From assembly GCA_951799445.1 (NCBI GenBank), contig OX637295.1, forward strand, positions 20,522,001 to 20,586,000: a stretch of 64,000 bases of DNA, read 5' to 3'. Positions 1-10,871 of this stretch are shown here, one piece after another. Origin of the DNA: Pseudisothecium myosuroides (taxonomy: Eukaryota > Streptophyta > Bryopsida > Hypnales > Lembophyllaceae). Each line of letters opens with the position of its first letter. Positions within the stretch are counted from its first letter, which is position 1. A program made the position numbers and the translations under genes. The notes under the pieces are model-generated. The model worked only from the letters and a program-made list of their open reading frames with translations, was not told the origin of the DNA and ran no database searches.

Positions 1-289
1 AACTCGTTTTAGTACATTCTCTCTTATTGCATAACAATCAAGTATGGAGACAATGGGTGGGCCCAATTTCAAGCACATTATTACTCCAAACTTGGAATAA
101 GATAAGTACTTCAATGGACGTAAATAAATTTTGCCTCTCTAAATGTATATCTTCTTTGTGCGCATACCTAACGACCAATCTGAACACCATGCACTGCAAT
201 GAGTTCAACTGTATATCAATATTGTGACAAAGAAAACACACTGGAGCTTGCAATAAGTTATCCATTTCTTGTATTGTACAAACAACAAA
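1..289. other. left edge, no gene seen
   Basis: AT-rich sequence. A weak open frame on the minus strand (38-310) resembles one at 27187-27456 near the left end of block X2. This indicates that the X duplication extends, decayed, into this stretch. I see no codon bias or domain that would make it a gene. Confidence 0.4.
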
Positions 290-2661
290 GAAATGTTTGT
301 AAGGGAACATGGATGAATCAACTCTCTTTAGAGGCTCATAGAAAATCTTAATGAATCGGGTAAAGCTTGTCTTAGAGAGATGGAACTAAGGTTACTACAC
401 CTAAAATCACACAAATAAACAATTCAGCATGGTTCCTATTATTATATTGAAAACAATTTTGAAGGACCTTATTGGTAGTCAAAAAGTGATTCTAGACTCT
501 CTTAAAATGAATATTTTAGAAACTGTGTGTATAAACTTCAAATTTTCAACGTGTTTAGGGTAAATAAAATAGGGTTTAGGGTAACCAACCATAGACTCTC
601 ATGAATAGTGGAAGTACGTTTTAGGCAAGAATCTAGACTGCAGTTTTAGAAAGCAGTCCAAATGAAGTGTAAGGTAGAAGCACCAGTTGTCAACCACGCC
701 CAGTACCCAACCTGTAGGGGTACAATATTTCCAACCAAGGCTGGAACAAATTGCCAAGGGAAGCTCGGATTGTGTTTTGTTGGTCCTTTTCAAGGTTGGA
801 ATTAATAACGTTACGACACATGTCTCGGAATAGTGAGCAAGAAAGTAAGAAGTAATGAGCAGGAAAGTAGTTCTTGAATTATCGGAATTGGACGACTCTA
901 GAGAGTGGCTACTAGTGAAATGCACTTTTTGGTTCCCAAAATTCACTGTAAATTCAGTTTTGGGAATAAAATTCTGAAAATTTTGTAATCCCCATATTTC
1001 CTATCTTCCTACATGGAACAATATCCACCACCTCTTACTGCGCACAATCTGCTCCGAAATTCCTTAAAAGATCGACTACTGGTGCTTCTACCTTAGTTAC
1101 CTTGGTCCAATATTCCACCATACCAAAGCTGAGCCATACCAAAGCTCACTGAGCGAACCATTTGATCACTGATCCATTGTCGAAGTCTCGTTGCCATTAA
1201 AAGTGCATCCTCACCAATCTACAACAACGGCTTGAATATAATAACCTCTGCAATTGAACAAAAGACAGTCTGCAGCTAAGATCTAGAAATGCTTGGTATG
1301 TAAATTTCTCTCCTGTCCAAGGTGCTACTCAGGATCGGCATACTGTGGCTGCAACGTTGAACATGAAGACAGAAAAAAAAATCAACATTGAATTGCATTG
1401 ATGTGCACAGCATCCCATCATCTAATGTCAGTTAGGTCGAACTTCCGTGAAGAGGACTTCGAAAAACATAAAGACTCTAAGTAGTTAGGGATTGACACCC
1501 TACGATCTCAATATAGTATCCAGATATCACATTCTTCAGTCCATTGAAACCTCTTTTCAATTGCTCACAAGAACATACTCCTCATAAAAATTTGACCAGT
1601 GTAACGATAGGAACTACTGGTATGCTCAAAGGCAATTTTGGGTGTCCCCATCTTCAGCGGGAAAAAAGCATAGCACTCGCAAGTCTCATGACCAAAGATG
1701 GGTCACCCAGGAGCCTCTGCACACTTCAGCACCTCTGGCATCGAAATTGCAAAACCATCACCTGTGGTTGTCCAAAACTAGAAACCCTAATACCAAATTT
1801 ATGCACTGATCTGAAGTTGATAAAGCAAGGTTCGAGAGGAAGACTGTCAATTAGAAATGGCACCCACTTCATAACATGAGAGTGAATTGATTGCATCACA
1901 AACTTCAGAAGCAGTTCTGACAATCAAAAACGAAAACAGCCATACCAATCAATCCAGAGAGTGGCTCTCGTTAGCAGCGCAAGCGAGGGAAGCACTTCAC
2001 CACATCTCAGCAGTATTGGCACAGAAATTGGACCTCCAGCAGAAACACCACCTATTGTCCCTAACGAGAAAAACCCTATTACCGAATTCAAGCACTTTCT
2101 GAAACTGAAAAATGCAAGTTCGGAGAGGAAGATCAGGAGAACCAAAAATGGCACCCGGATAAGTTAATAAAAGAAACTCATTAGCACCGCAAGCTTCACA
2201 CATTTGCCACCAAGAGCCTTCGCACATTACAACAGCTTGCAATGTGCAAAGAAATCGATCCTATTTCCAAACTAAAACAGAAACCAATCACCTTCGATTG
2301 TTGTAAACACGAAAACAAGACAATTCTGAAATGGAAGATGGAAGCTTGGAACGGAAGTGCCAGAACAAGTGGCAGCCAATTCATAAAATAAAAAATCCAT
2401 TGGTTGCATCGAAACCTTGGGATCCAATTCCAGCAATCAAAATCATACCAATCAATCCCCACCGTAGGAGAAAACAAGGACAGAAGTCTCAGGAGCCTCA
2501 TGACCAAAGATGTGCCATCCATTTCCCACCAGGGAGCCTTTGAACATTACAGCAAACAGATGCATCACCATCGAATGTATCCTGAACAACCGAATTCAAG
2601 TCAATTCTGAAACTGAGAACCAGAGTCCACCAATTCACAAAACAAAACTACATTGCTTTGC
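290..2661. repeat. block X1, direct copy of the DNA 3' of the thioredoxin gene
   Basis: Runs parallel to 27415-29388 (X2) over almost its whole length, for example the motif ACAACAACGGCTTGA near 1220 and again near 27890. X1 carries the extra MITE at 670-1095. Between about 1640 and 2661 it contains degenerate internal repeats with the anchor CATGACCAAAGATG (near 1688 and 2499), also found 3' of the thioredoxin gene. Two telomere-like TTTAGGG words lie near 556-578. A reading frame that is open in X2 (28132-28434) is broken by an in-frame TGA here. X1 is therefore best read as non-coding duplicated DNA. Confidence 0.75.
670..1095. mobile_element. MITE, AGGTA family E (E1)
   Basis: An 18-bp perfect terminal inverted repeat, TAAGGTAGAAGCACCAGT, closes both ends. 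The flanking dinucleotide is TA. Block X2 lacks the element at the matching place (near 27780). Related copies or fragments lie at 37259-37490 (inverted), 37868-38011 and 49838-50402. There is no coding capacity. Confidence 0.8.
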
Positions 2662-3348
2662 GTTAACCCTTGAAGGACGTTGAGGACCAAAAGTGTCCAA
2701 TAGATGACTTCATTGTTCACTGTCCAAAAGAAACAAAGAATGCACCTATTGGAACATTTTCGGTTACTACCTTATCCTGAGGGCCGCGTCCTTTAAGTGA
2801 AGGACATTGGTAAAGCTTAGCTTGCATGTGGAGGATGGGTGCATGTAGAAAGAGCAGGCACGTTGAACCTGCAAATTGGGTAGTACAAATCGGCAGAAGC
2901 AATTCTCTAACAAGATTCTGCAAACAAGGTTGGAACTGTTGACAAACAAATTGGACTAAGAATTACAAATGGCTCAAAATGGAAAGAAACACAGGAAAGA
3001 GAATCTTGCAGTTCAACTCCCAAACTTTGTCTCACCATAGAGGAATTCTATTGGAAATCGTACATACGAAGATGTACACAACCACCCATTCATGCAAGAG
3101 ATGAAAATTTCAGAATGGCAAACAATACCTCAGATGCAAAAAAAAGAGAATTGATTGGAGCCATTACGGTACAAAATTTGGTGAAACCTTAATATCAAAA
3201 CCTGAAGTAGAATGCTCTATACAAATGGTCATCGTAATTCTACTACCAACAACCAATCTCCGTGCCAAAGAATTGAGTGAGAGACTCGACATTGCCTCCA
3301 AATGACTAAACTATCGCTGACAAGAAAGAAAGAAAATTGCCCCAAAAA

Positions 3349-3936
3349 TCAATCCAAAAGCTGGTCTCCATCACCTTCCGTGGTAACAATTGAAGCCGCG
3401 TAAGCCTGTAAATTACGGATAGACTCCTGGAAATCCTCGGAAGACACGTAAGCCACAAATGTTTGTAAATCGCGGGAAGCCCCATGAGCCTGGTAAGCAT
3501 CGAAAACCTCCAAAGTCGCGTCAATAAGCCCGTGCTCGGATGGTGTCCTGGAATTGGATGCAATGGATACGTCGGTTGCGCCCACCCTTTCCCCCGATTG
3601 CGTTGCTTGTGCACACTCCGAAGGAGCATGAGGGCGCGGAGGTGTCAAACCGTTGCTTGATTTGGAACTTGATCCCCTTTGGCATTCATAAATGGGAGTG
3701 ACGTCACCACTTCCCACCATGACCTTATACACCGGGCACGGCTTCTTCTTGTTTTGCAACCATTGGTGAAGGCAAGACCAACAAAATATGTGACCGCATT
3801 TCGTGACAATAGAATTGGTGGGGGGGTCCATGCAAATATTGCATACAAACACATCATGCTCCTCCATCGCTTGGGCACCAACAACAACCTCACCGTCATC
3901 CACACTCGCGTAAATCAACGGGTTGCTTTCCGCCAT
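3349..3936 (-). CDS. RMA-like RING protein, copy 1 (last zinc ligand lost)
   Basis: Encodes 195 aa from ATG at 3936. This ATG is conserved in most copies in the context CCCATGGC. The frame is open further upstream, but only with non-ATG codons. The RING at roughly residues 31-73 is of the RMA/RNF5 type of E3 ubiquitin ligase: CNIC, CGHIFC, SCLHQWLQ. The expected final CPVC reads CPVY because a TAT codon replaces TGC, so one of the eight zinc ligands is missing. Next come a TPIYECQ segment and a Ser/Pro linker. The acidic C-terminus ends GDGDQLLD and is the longest among the short copies. The C-terminal membrane anchor usual in RMA proteins is absent. RING function is doubtful; the frame itself is intact. 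RING type is seen in sequence; ligase activity is inference. Confidence 0.75.
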   Translation of the reverse strand: MAESNPLIYASVDDGEVVVGAQAMEEHDVFVCNICMDPPTNSIVTKCGHIFCWSCLHQWLQNKKKPCPVYKVMVGSGDVTPIYECQRGSSSKSSNGLTPPRPHAPSECAQATQSGERVGATDVSIASNSRTPSEHGLIDATLEVFDAYQAHGASRDLQTFVAYVSSEDFQESIRNLQAYAASIVTTEGDGDQLLD

Positions 3937-4250
3937 GGGTGCCCAATCTAAAATCAATTACTGAAGGAACAACACAAGCCCACTTTTAGCTACTGCCAAC
4001 CTATAACCAATGTCAATAATGGTCTCCAACCTTTGTAGGCGTCACCTTGTATGACTAACTCAATACCGATCTCTTATTATACCCCAACTCTTACTTGAAC
4101 TACAAACCTCAAGTTCACAATAACGACTAGCCTCCACCTCCCTTGCTTCCAATTGGTCACACACTCAAACCCATCTCACACATTTATCATAGGACTCTGT
4201 GTATCGTTGTGGAAGCAAGTGAATTGTGTCCCAAAAAGGTTTTAAATGGT

Positions 4251-4340
4251 CCTATTTGTAGCTTGAGAGGAAAGACGGTGTCTCGTTGAGAGGGAGGCCA
4301 ATGCCTCGTTGAGAAAGAAGATGGTGCCTCGTTGGAAGGA
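4251..4340 (-). promoter_or_regulatory. promoter region of RING copy 1
   Basis: The TATA position reads TACAAATA on the minus strand (4253-4260), weaker than the TATAAATA of copies 2, 4 and 6. Upstream of it (4270-4340) lie three degenerate repeats of about 25 bp with core CTCAACGAGGCA. The same arrangement occurs at the other RING copies. Confidence 0.5.
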
Positions 4341-4431
4341 TGCATAGTGGCGTGTCACATTTCCTACTAGGTCCCATGCCTCGAGCACCAAACACAAACG
4401 TCAAAGCCTCGTTGTTGTGGAGGTCAAGAAA

Positions 4432-5361
4432 TTAACTCCTAAAGGACCATTGTCCCTTCGGGGACGAATGGGATTTTGGGAGGTACCTACGAGCTGAATT
4501 TTGTTGTGATTTTTTTTAACTGTTTTTGAAGATAGAAAAAGTGATAAATTTTGTGGGAATATAATTTTTTTTCACAATTGGTGCCCAAGAACAAAAGTTA
4601 TGACCAAATAAGCTCAAAACATGAGACATGGGGTAGCAAAAAATATATATTTGCAAATTATTTTTTTGAATATTTTGAATTTTTTTATCGTAGATTACAT
4701 TTTTGTTTATCTGGAAAGCTTTCATTCATTTCATTTGGTTTAGTCATGAGAAAGTTAATACGGACATTCTTGTTTTTAGGGTAGTTAGAGCATTTTCTTG
4801 AAAAAAATAACTTGTAGGATTCATTTGTGAATGAAATTTTTCAAATTTTTCATTTTTATTTTTTTGCATGGTTTAGTTTACTTGCTAGAATAATCTCACC
4901 ATTGGAATTAGTGCTTTTTAATTCCATCTAAAAGATATTAATATTTTAGATTTTCCTTCTATCTCGCACCTACTTCTACTTAACAATTTTTTTAAGGATG
5001 AAATATAATTTGTTTGAATTTGTTTTGTTCCACTAGACTCTCAAATCAATTCTTCACTATAAATATTTAAATTCAAAACTCTACACTGCAAAAAATTGAA
5101 GTTAAAAACGTTCAATTTCAAGAAATCTAGTCCCGCAATGTGCTGAAAAACTTGTTTTTTCTCTTTAACAACAAATATCTTGCAATTAGTGTGGTCAAAA
5201 ATTTTGAAATTTTTTCCACTCATTCTCATACTAGTTAGGTGTAAGATCCTATGGTTAGATGTGAAAAAGAACAATTTTCAATTTCTTGGACTTTTTGCTA
5301 TGGAAATGCCAGTTTTGAGTGTTTTTTGGCAGAGAAAAGGCCTTCTTTTTTTAGGAGTTAA
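4432..5361 (+). mobile_element. TTAA MITE, family A (A1)
   Basis: Bounded by TTAACTCCTAAAGGACC at the left and AGGAGTTAA at the right, about 930 bp, with no coding frame. The same place in copy 2 (10475-10478) and copy 7 (54490-54493) holds a single TTAA, so the element inserted into TTAA and duplicated it. Copy 3 carries the same insertion (16395-17311). Confidence 0.85.
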
Positions 5362-6039
5362 TACAATGCCGTGGTTATTGTGGGAACATCCTATCGGTGA
5401 GCCCATTTCTAAATTTCTCTACTTCCAGATTAGAGGTTGATTATTCTGAAAGAATCCTAAAATTCAAGGAAATGTAGCTCATAAACATGGACTAACTCTT
5501 GGAATCAAAAATGAATAAAATTGGAGTTTAAGGTTTTGAAAATTTGAAAATTAAGTATTTTAGAATTTGCAAACCTCTTGAATTGACAAACTTCTTCATT
5601 TAATTTTTTGAAAGTCAAACACTTACTGTCGCCTATTCTTACTTTAAAAGCCACCACCACCCTCAAAATAAATAAGCTTGTAAATCACAAAGTGTTTGGA
5701 ATATCAAGGTTGGAGACAATAAATTTTTTTTTTTTTCAATTTGCGAAGTTTGGGTTCCAACCTCAAAGACTCATTCGAATACTCATCCTATCTCTTGTTG
5801 ACATTGTGACCCTACCTCCTCAAGCCACTCAACCACCTTTCAAAGAACTAAGCTTTCCAATTTGTGAAACAAATGTATTATTACGGTTGCACACCACCTT
5901 TTAGTTGTCTACCACTTGTCTTGGGAATTCTTTGTTCCAACCTTAAACGCTCTTTTTACATTTATTTCTTTGTCAAAGTTGAGCTTTTTAAATCTTACAA
6001 TTGTGAGCTTGTAAAATTTGGAAAGTACAAGTATACATT
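5362..6039. other. U1 distal upstream flank, no gene
   Basis: AT-rich flank shared with U2, U3, U4, inverted U5 and copy 7. Open frames here are short and unlike anything conserved between the units, so I read it as non-coding. Confidence 0.6.
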
Positions 6040-6256
6040 CACTACAAGAGAAAGGGGTGTTTTAAGTAGTGTCCTAGACATCACGTCTTTTAAGTAATGT
6101 CTTTTAAGTAACGTCTTTTAAGTAAGTTTTTAAGTAAAATTTTACTAAAATGACAATCTTTTTAGTAAAATTTTACTTAAAATTTTACTTAAAAGACATT
6201 ATTTAAAAGACGTGATGTTCAGGACACTACTTAAAACATCCCGTTCTCTTGTAGTG
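6040..6256. mobile_element. CACTA-type MITE (copy 1)
   Basis: Begins CACTACAAGAGAAAGG and ends with its inverse CTTGTAGTG. The two halves form an almost continuous hairpin around about 6150. It is flanked by a 3-bp duplication ATT (6037-6039 and 6257-6259). CACTACAAGA ends plus a 3-bp target duplication are typical of plant CACTA (EnSpm) elements. Confidence 0.85.
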
Positions 6257-6351
6257 ATTATGAGGTCAAAGAACAATATATTCTTTTCACTTTGAGGCCA
6301 CACTCAATGTGGCTCCAATGAATTGATTAATAACTACTTGGATCTTGGAAT

Positions 6352-6389
6352 GCTACTTATGGGCTTCAAATCATAAGCCCATAAGTAGC
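6352..6389. repeat. 15-bp perfect hairpin at element boundary
   Basis: The arms 6352-6366 and 6375-6389 are exact inverse copies separated by 8 bases. The hairpin sits exactly where the half-palindrome K1 begins and may mark the rearrangement that removed K1's left arm. Confidence 0.7.
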
Positions 6390-6991
6390 AAATTATAATG
6401 TCAAAAGAGTGATATTTTCTTCACCGAATTTAAGGTGAATTCTATGTTCAAAATTCTAGTGAAGAAAATACCACTTTTGACATTTTAATTTGTAAAAAAT
6501 AGGAATTTTTTTTTTTAAAAATCTAAAAATATTCCATTTGAGAAAACTTTTTGGTGATGGGTTTTGACCAAAAAACGCACCAAAATAATGTTTCATACCT
6601 TTGGAAAAAAAATGCAAAAAGGAGCTCCCTTTGTGGACTTGTACACCACATAGAAATAGGTATTTTTAAAAATCCTTTGTACAGTAACTATAAGTCTACT
6701 ACAAGACCATTTTCACCAAATTTCAGATCAATATTCGTTTTTTTGGGTTAAAAAATGTGCAAAAAATCCCTAAATCACATGTTGTGAGAAATTATTAGGG
6801 CTGTTTAAAAATTGTAAATTATTTTTGAAAATTACCAAAAAATTAGGCAAGGTGTGTAATGGTTATGAGTAGCTTCTCTATAAATTTTGAGTCATTTGGA
6901 GCTAAAACACAGAAGTTATGGCCAAAAAAAAATCAAAAACTAGGATGTGACAACGGGCAACAAATAGTACAAGTGCTTTGTGCATTCACCC
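6389..6991. mobile_element. half-palindrome of family K (K1)
   Basis: Matches the centre and right arm of the large palindrome at 38012-39070, including the loop with TTCTTCACCG...GTGAAGAAAA and the right end TGCATTCACCC. The left arm is missing. Non-coding. Confidence 0.7.
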
Positions 6992-8185
6992 AATTGGCAA
7001 AAACAATTATGTTTCTAGAAAGCTTTAAATTTGTTTCCAAATGTCAACTTTGTATGGAATTCCATTCTTACTTCTTCATCAGGGAAAAATGAGGCTAGGG
7101 ATTTGAACCAAAATTTTATCCCCCCCTCTTCTATATGCCAAGGATTGTGTTGGAAAATTCTCGTTATTCACATTTCACAGTTTTCAATCCCAACATGTTC
7201 CTTGCCATGTGATTAATTCTCATCAAAATTAGGAAAACCTAGATTTTGAACCTTTTGTTTTAATTCAACTCTAACTATTCCTTGCTACATAGTTGGTTCC
7301 CATCAAAACTATGAACAATTGGGTTTTGGACATCTTGTTCTAAACTCAACTTTGATGCCAACTATTCAACATTATTGTAATATTGGGTTAAAACCCTTGA
7401 AGGACGTTTAGGACCAAAACTCTCCCGTAGATGACTTCATTGTTCACTGTAGAAACAATGGATGTACCTATTGGTTCAATAACTAGAGCATTTCGCTGAC
7501 TAGCTTGATCATGGGGGGCCACATCCTTCAAACAAATGATGGTGGTAAGCTTAGCTAGCATTTGGAGGACAGGTGCATAGAAAATGCAGTCACGTTCCCC
7601 AATTTCATGGCAAGTCTGCAAATTGAGGAGCAAGAATTGGCGGCAGCAACTCTCTAATGAGATTTTTGCAAACAAAGTTGGAATTGTTGACAAACAAATT
7701 GGATTAAGAATTACAAGTTGTTCAAAATGGAAAGAAAGACGAGAAAGAGAATTTTGCAGTTGAAGTCTCACACTCTGACACATACTTGCAATGAACTGAA
7801 AATGGCCTGCATGATAACATGTCTTATTAGGTAACTACACCTAAAATCAAACATTCAAGCAATTTAGCATGGTTCTCATTATTATGTTGAAAAATGTTTG
7901 TAGGGGGGCTTGATGGTAGTCTAAAGGGGATTCTAGATTCTTTGAGAATGCATTTTTTTGGACACTGTATGAATAAACTATGAATATTCAAAGTGCTGAA
8001 AATAGGTGTTTCTAAAACCAACCCTAAATTCTTATAAATAGCGGGAGCACATTTTAGGCATGAATTTGTAGAGGTCAGTTTTAGAAAGGGGTCGAAATTG
8101 GGTGTAGTTACTTTACTCAGTCATCCACCTATGGAACAGTTGAAAGTTTCTCGGAATGATAAACAAAACCAAAAATTGAGGTTGC

Positions 8186-8415
8186 TTAACCCTTGAACGT
8201 CAGGCCGGTGACCATGGAAATCATCGCTTTTGGCATCATATGACATCATCTTCTTTAAAAAATCAAAAGTGCTCACTCAAGGTCAAACTACTATTCATGC
8301 TCTCCCCTTTCCATACAAAATTCCGAGGATGAATAGTTGCACTTCTGTCCTACGTAGGAGATTCTCTTGTCATTCTCAGCTGCAAAATACGTCCTTTTCG
8401 ACATTTAAGGGTTAA
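8186..8415. mobile_element. TTAA MITE, family B (B1)
   Basis: Exactly 230 bp from TTAACCCTTGAACG to TTTAAGGGTTAA, and absent from the matching part of U3 (near 14330). Related copies are at 31278-31509, 50144-50373, 50426-50649, 50646-50875 and, decayed, near 56063-56305. Non-coding. Confidence 0.85.
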
Positions 8416-9316
8416 AGAAGGCCGTTTCCATGGAGGTCGTAAAAGAATGGGTAGTATTTTGGACAAAAGGTAAAGCTTAGAATCATAGTAGTGCCCAAAA
8501 TCAGATGAAAAAAGCTCGGGAAAAAAGAAAACGTTGTAGATGAAGTCTCACTATAAAAAATTTGTCACTGTAAGAATTCTATTGGAAATCCTGCATACCA
8601 AGATGTACACAACCACCCATGAATCATGCAAGAGATGAAAATTTCAGAATGGCAAACAAAACCAAAGCGGCGTAAAGAGGCAATCCTCAAATAAGACTTG
8701 AAAACAAGGGCTTGTATTGTTGACAAAAATTCAAGCTCAGTCAGAACCACATACTGCTCCAAATGAAAAGCAAGACAAAAGAAGAAACTTGCAATTCAAG
8801 TCTTGATATTCCTACTGAAATTCAACTAAAAATTGCAAACCAAGACATATACACCCATCCTCTCATGGCAGACATTGAAATTTCAGAAAGGCAAACATAA
8901 CTTGAGATGAAAAAAATACAAAATTGAATTGATTGGAGCCATTCCGGTACAAAATTTGGTGAAACCTCCATACACATATCAAAACCTGAAGTAGAATGCT
9001 CTATACAAGTGGCCATCGTAATTCTACTACCGGCAATCAATCTGCGTGCCAAAGAACTGAGTGAGAGACTCGACGTCGCCTCCAACAAACTAAACTAAAC
9101 TATCGTTGACTAAACTATCCCAATGGAAGCCTTGGCAGCCCTGTGGAAATCACGAAAAGCCTTGTGGAAATCCTCGGAAGTCACATAAGCTTCAAAAGCC
9201 TATAAATCACAGAAAGCCCCATGAGCCTGGAAAGCGTCGTAAGCCGCCAAAGACGCGTTGATGAGCACGTCGTCTGATGGTGTCTCGGACAGCCTCGTAA
9301 GCCTCATAAGCCATAA

Positions 9317-9400
9317 GATACGTCCATTGCACCCACCCTTTCTCCCAATTGGGTTGCTTGTCTACGCTCCGAAGGAGCACTAGGGCGGGGAGGTATTGAA
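9317..9400. repeat. partial duplicate of the RING copy 2 linker
   Basis: 84 bp that repeat 9542-9625 at an offset of 225 bp, inside what would be the 3' part of the gene. The duplicated piece encodes the Ser/Pro linker (SIPPRPSAPS-like) but lies beyond the stop of the present frame. Confidence 0.7.
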
Positions 9401-9438
9401 GTGTAAATCTGGTAAATTCTTGGAAATCCTCGTAAGCC

Positions 9439-9912
9439 TCATAAGCCACGTAAGCCCCGAAAGCCTCCTAAGCCTGCAAAGCCACCAAACGGCTCAATAG
9501 TAAGCCCGTGGTCAAATGTTGTCCTGGAATTAGATGCAATGGATATGTCGGTTGCGTCCACCCTTTCTCCCGATCGTGTTGCTTGTCTACGCTGCGAAGG
9601 AGCACTAGGGCGGGGAGGTATCGAACCGTCGCTTGATTTGGAACTTGATCCCCTTTGGCATCCATAAATAGGAGTGACCTCACCACTTCCCACCATGAAC
9701 TTACACACCGGACACGGCTTTTTACTGTTTTGCAACCATTCGTAAAGGCAAGACCAACAAAACATGTGACCGCATTTGGTGAGGACGGAATTGGTGGGGG
9801 GGTCCATGCAAATGTTGCATTCAAACACATCATGTGCCTCAATTGCTTCGGCACCACCACCAACCTCTTCTTCATTCAAGCTCACGCAAATCAACGAGTT
9901 GCTTTCCGCCAT
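9439..9912 (-). CDS. RMA-like RING protein, copy 2
   Basis: 157 aa from the conserved ATG at 9912. All eight C3HC4 ligands are present (CNIC, CGHMFC, SCLYEWLQ, CPVC), followed by TPIYGCQ and the Ser/Pro linker. The C-terminus is unusual: it turns into a Gly/Phe/Leu-rich run (GGFAGLGGFRGLRGL) instead of the acidic tail of copy 1. The cause is visible: a 225-bp tandem duplication with small length changes (9317-9400 against 9542-9625) has shifted the frame. Family members are E3 ubiquitin ligases that bind E2 through the RING. This copy could still do so, but its tail is probably new. No transmembrane segment. Function is inferred from the RING only. Confidence 0.72.
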   Translation of the reverse strand: MAESNSLICVSLNEEEVGGGAEAIEAHDVFECNICMDPPTNSVLTKCGHMFCWSCLYEWLQNSKKPCPVCKFMVGSGEVTPIYGCQRGSSSKSSDGSIPPRPSAPSQRRQATRSGERVDATDISIASNSRTTFDHGLTIEPFGGFAGLGGFRGLRGL

Positions 9913-10225
9913 GGGTACCAATCTAAAATCAATGACTCAAGAAATACCACAAGCCCACTTTTAGCTAGTGCCAACCTACACCTGGTGTCAATAATTGTCT
10001 GCAACCCTTGGAGGCAATGCCTTGTATGACTAACTCAATACCAATCTCTTCTTACACCCAAAGTCTCATTTGAACCACGGACCCCAAGTCCACAATAAGG
10101 ACTAGCTTGCACCTCCCCTTCTTCCAATTGGTCACACACTCACATTCATCTCGTACACTTAAGGTAGGACTCCCTATATTGTTGTAAAAGAAGTAAATTG
10201 TGTCCTACAATGTTGCAAATGGTCT

Positions 10226-10384
10226 TATTTATAGCTTACAAAAGAGGATGGTCTCTCATTGAGAGGGAGGATGGTGCCTCGTTGAGAAAGAAGATGGTGC
10301 CTCGTTGAGAAAGAGGATGGTGCCTCGTTGAGAGAGAGGATGGTGCCTCGTTGAGAGAGAGAGAATGGTGCCTTGTTGAAAGAA
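10226..10384 (-). promoter_or_regulatory. promoter of RING copy 2: TATA box plus six repeats
   Basis: TATAAATA on the minus strand at 10226-10233, about 315 bp upstream of the ATG. Immediately upstream (10244-10384) stand six tandem repeats of about 25 bp containing CTCAACGAGGCACCATC. This is the largest number among the seven copies. Confidence 0.65.
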
Positions 10385-10871
10385 TGCATAGTCGCAAGTC
10401 ACATTCCCTACTAGGACCAATGCCTCGAGCGCCACAGAAAACGCCAAAGCGTCGTTGTTGTGGAGGTCAAAAAGTTAATACAATGCTATGGTTATTGTAA
10501 GAGCGTCTCGTAGGTGAGCCCATTTCTAAATCTTTCCACTACCAGATTGGAGGCTAATTAACTTGAATGAATCCTAAAATTCAAAGAAATGTAGCTCATA
10601 AACATGGACTAATTCTGAGAATCAAGAATGAATAAAACTGGAATTCAAGGATTTGAAAATTCGTAAATAAAATATTGTAGATTTTGCAAACCTCTTGAAT
10701 GGACAAAGTTTTTTTTATTTTTTATTTTATTCGAACGTCAAACACTCATTCTTGGCCTCCTAGTCCTATTCAAACATTATAAGCCACCACCACCCTCAAA
10801 ATAAATAAGATTGTAAATACAAAGTGTATGGAGTATTAGGATTGGAGACTATAAAATTCTCTTCCTTTTTT

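Larger units (their letters stand above)
2662..7386. repeat. array unit U1 (RING copy 1)
   Basis: First of five related units. Read on the plus strand it runs from the gene's 3' flank (motif CCCTTGAAGGACG near 2666, also near 7390 and 13278) through the RING gene and its promoter to a distal flank ending in the motif TTGTAATATTG near 7376, matched near 13266. It has insertions at 4432-5361, 6040-6256 and 6389-6991 relative to its sisters. Confidence 0.75.

Noticed and set aside
555..582. TTTAGGG words as a telomere tract
   Set aside because: Only two imperfect copies. Not a telomeric array.
2662..2720. TTAACCCTTGAAGGACG at the left end of the U units as a TTAA element terminus
   Set aside because: No matching inverted end was found at a fixed distance in U1-U3. 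It may be a relic, but I cannot bound it.
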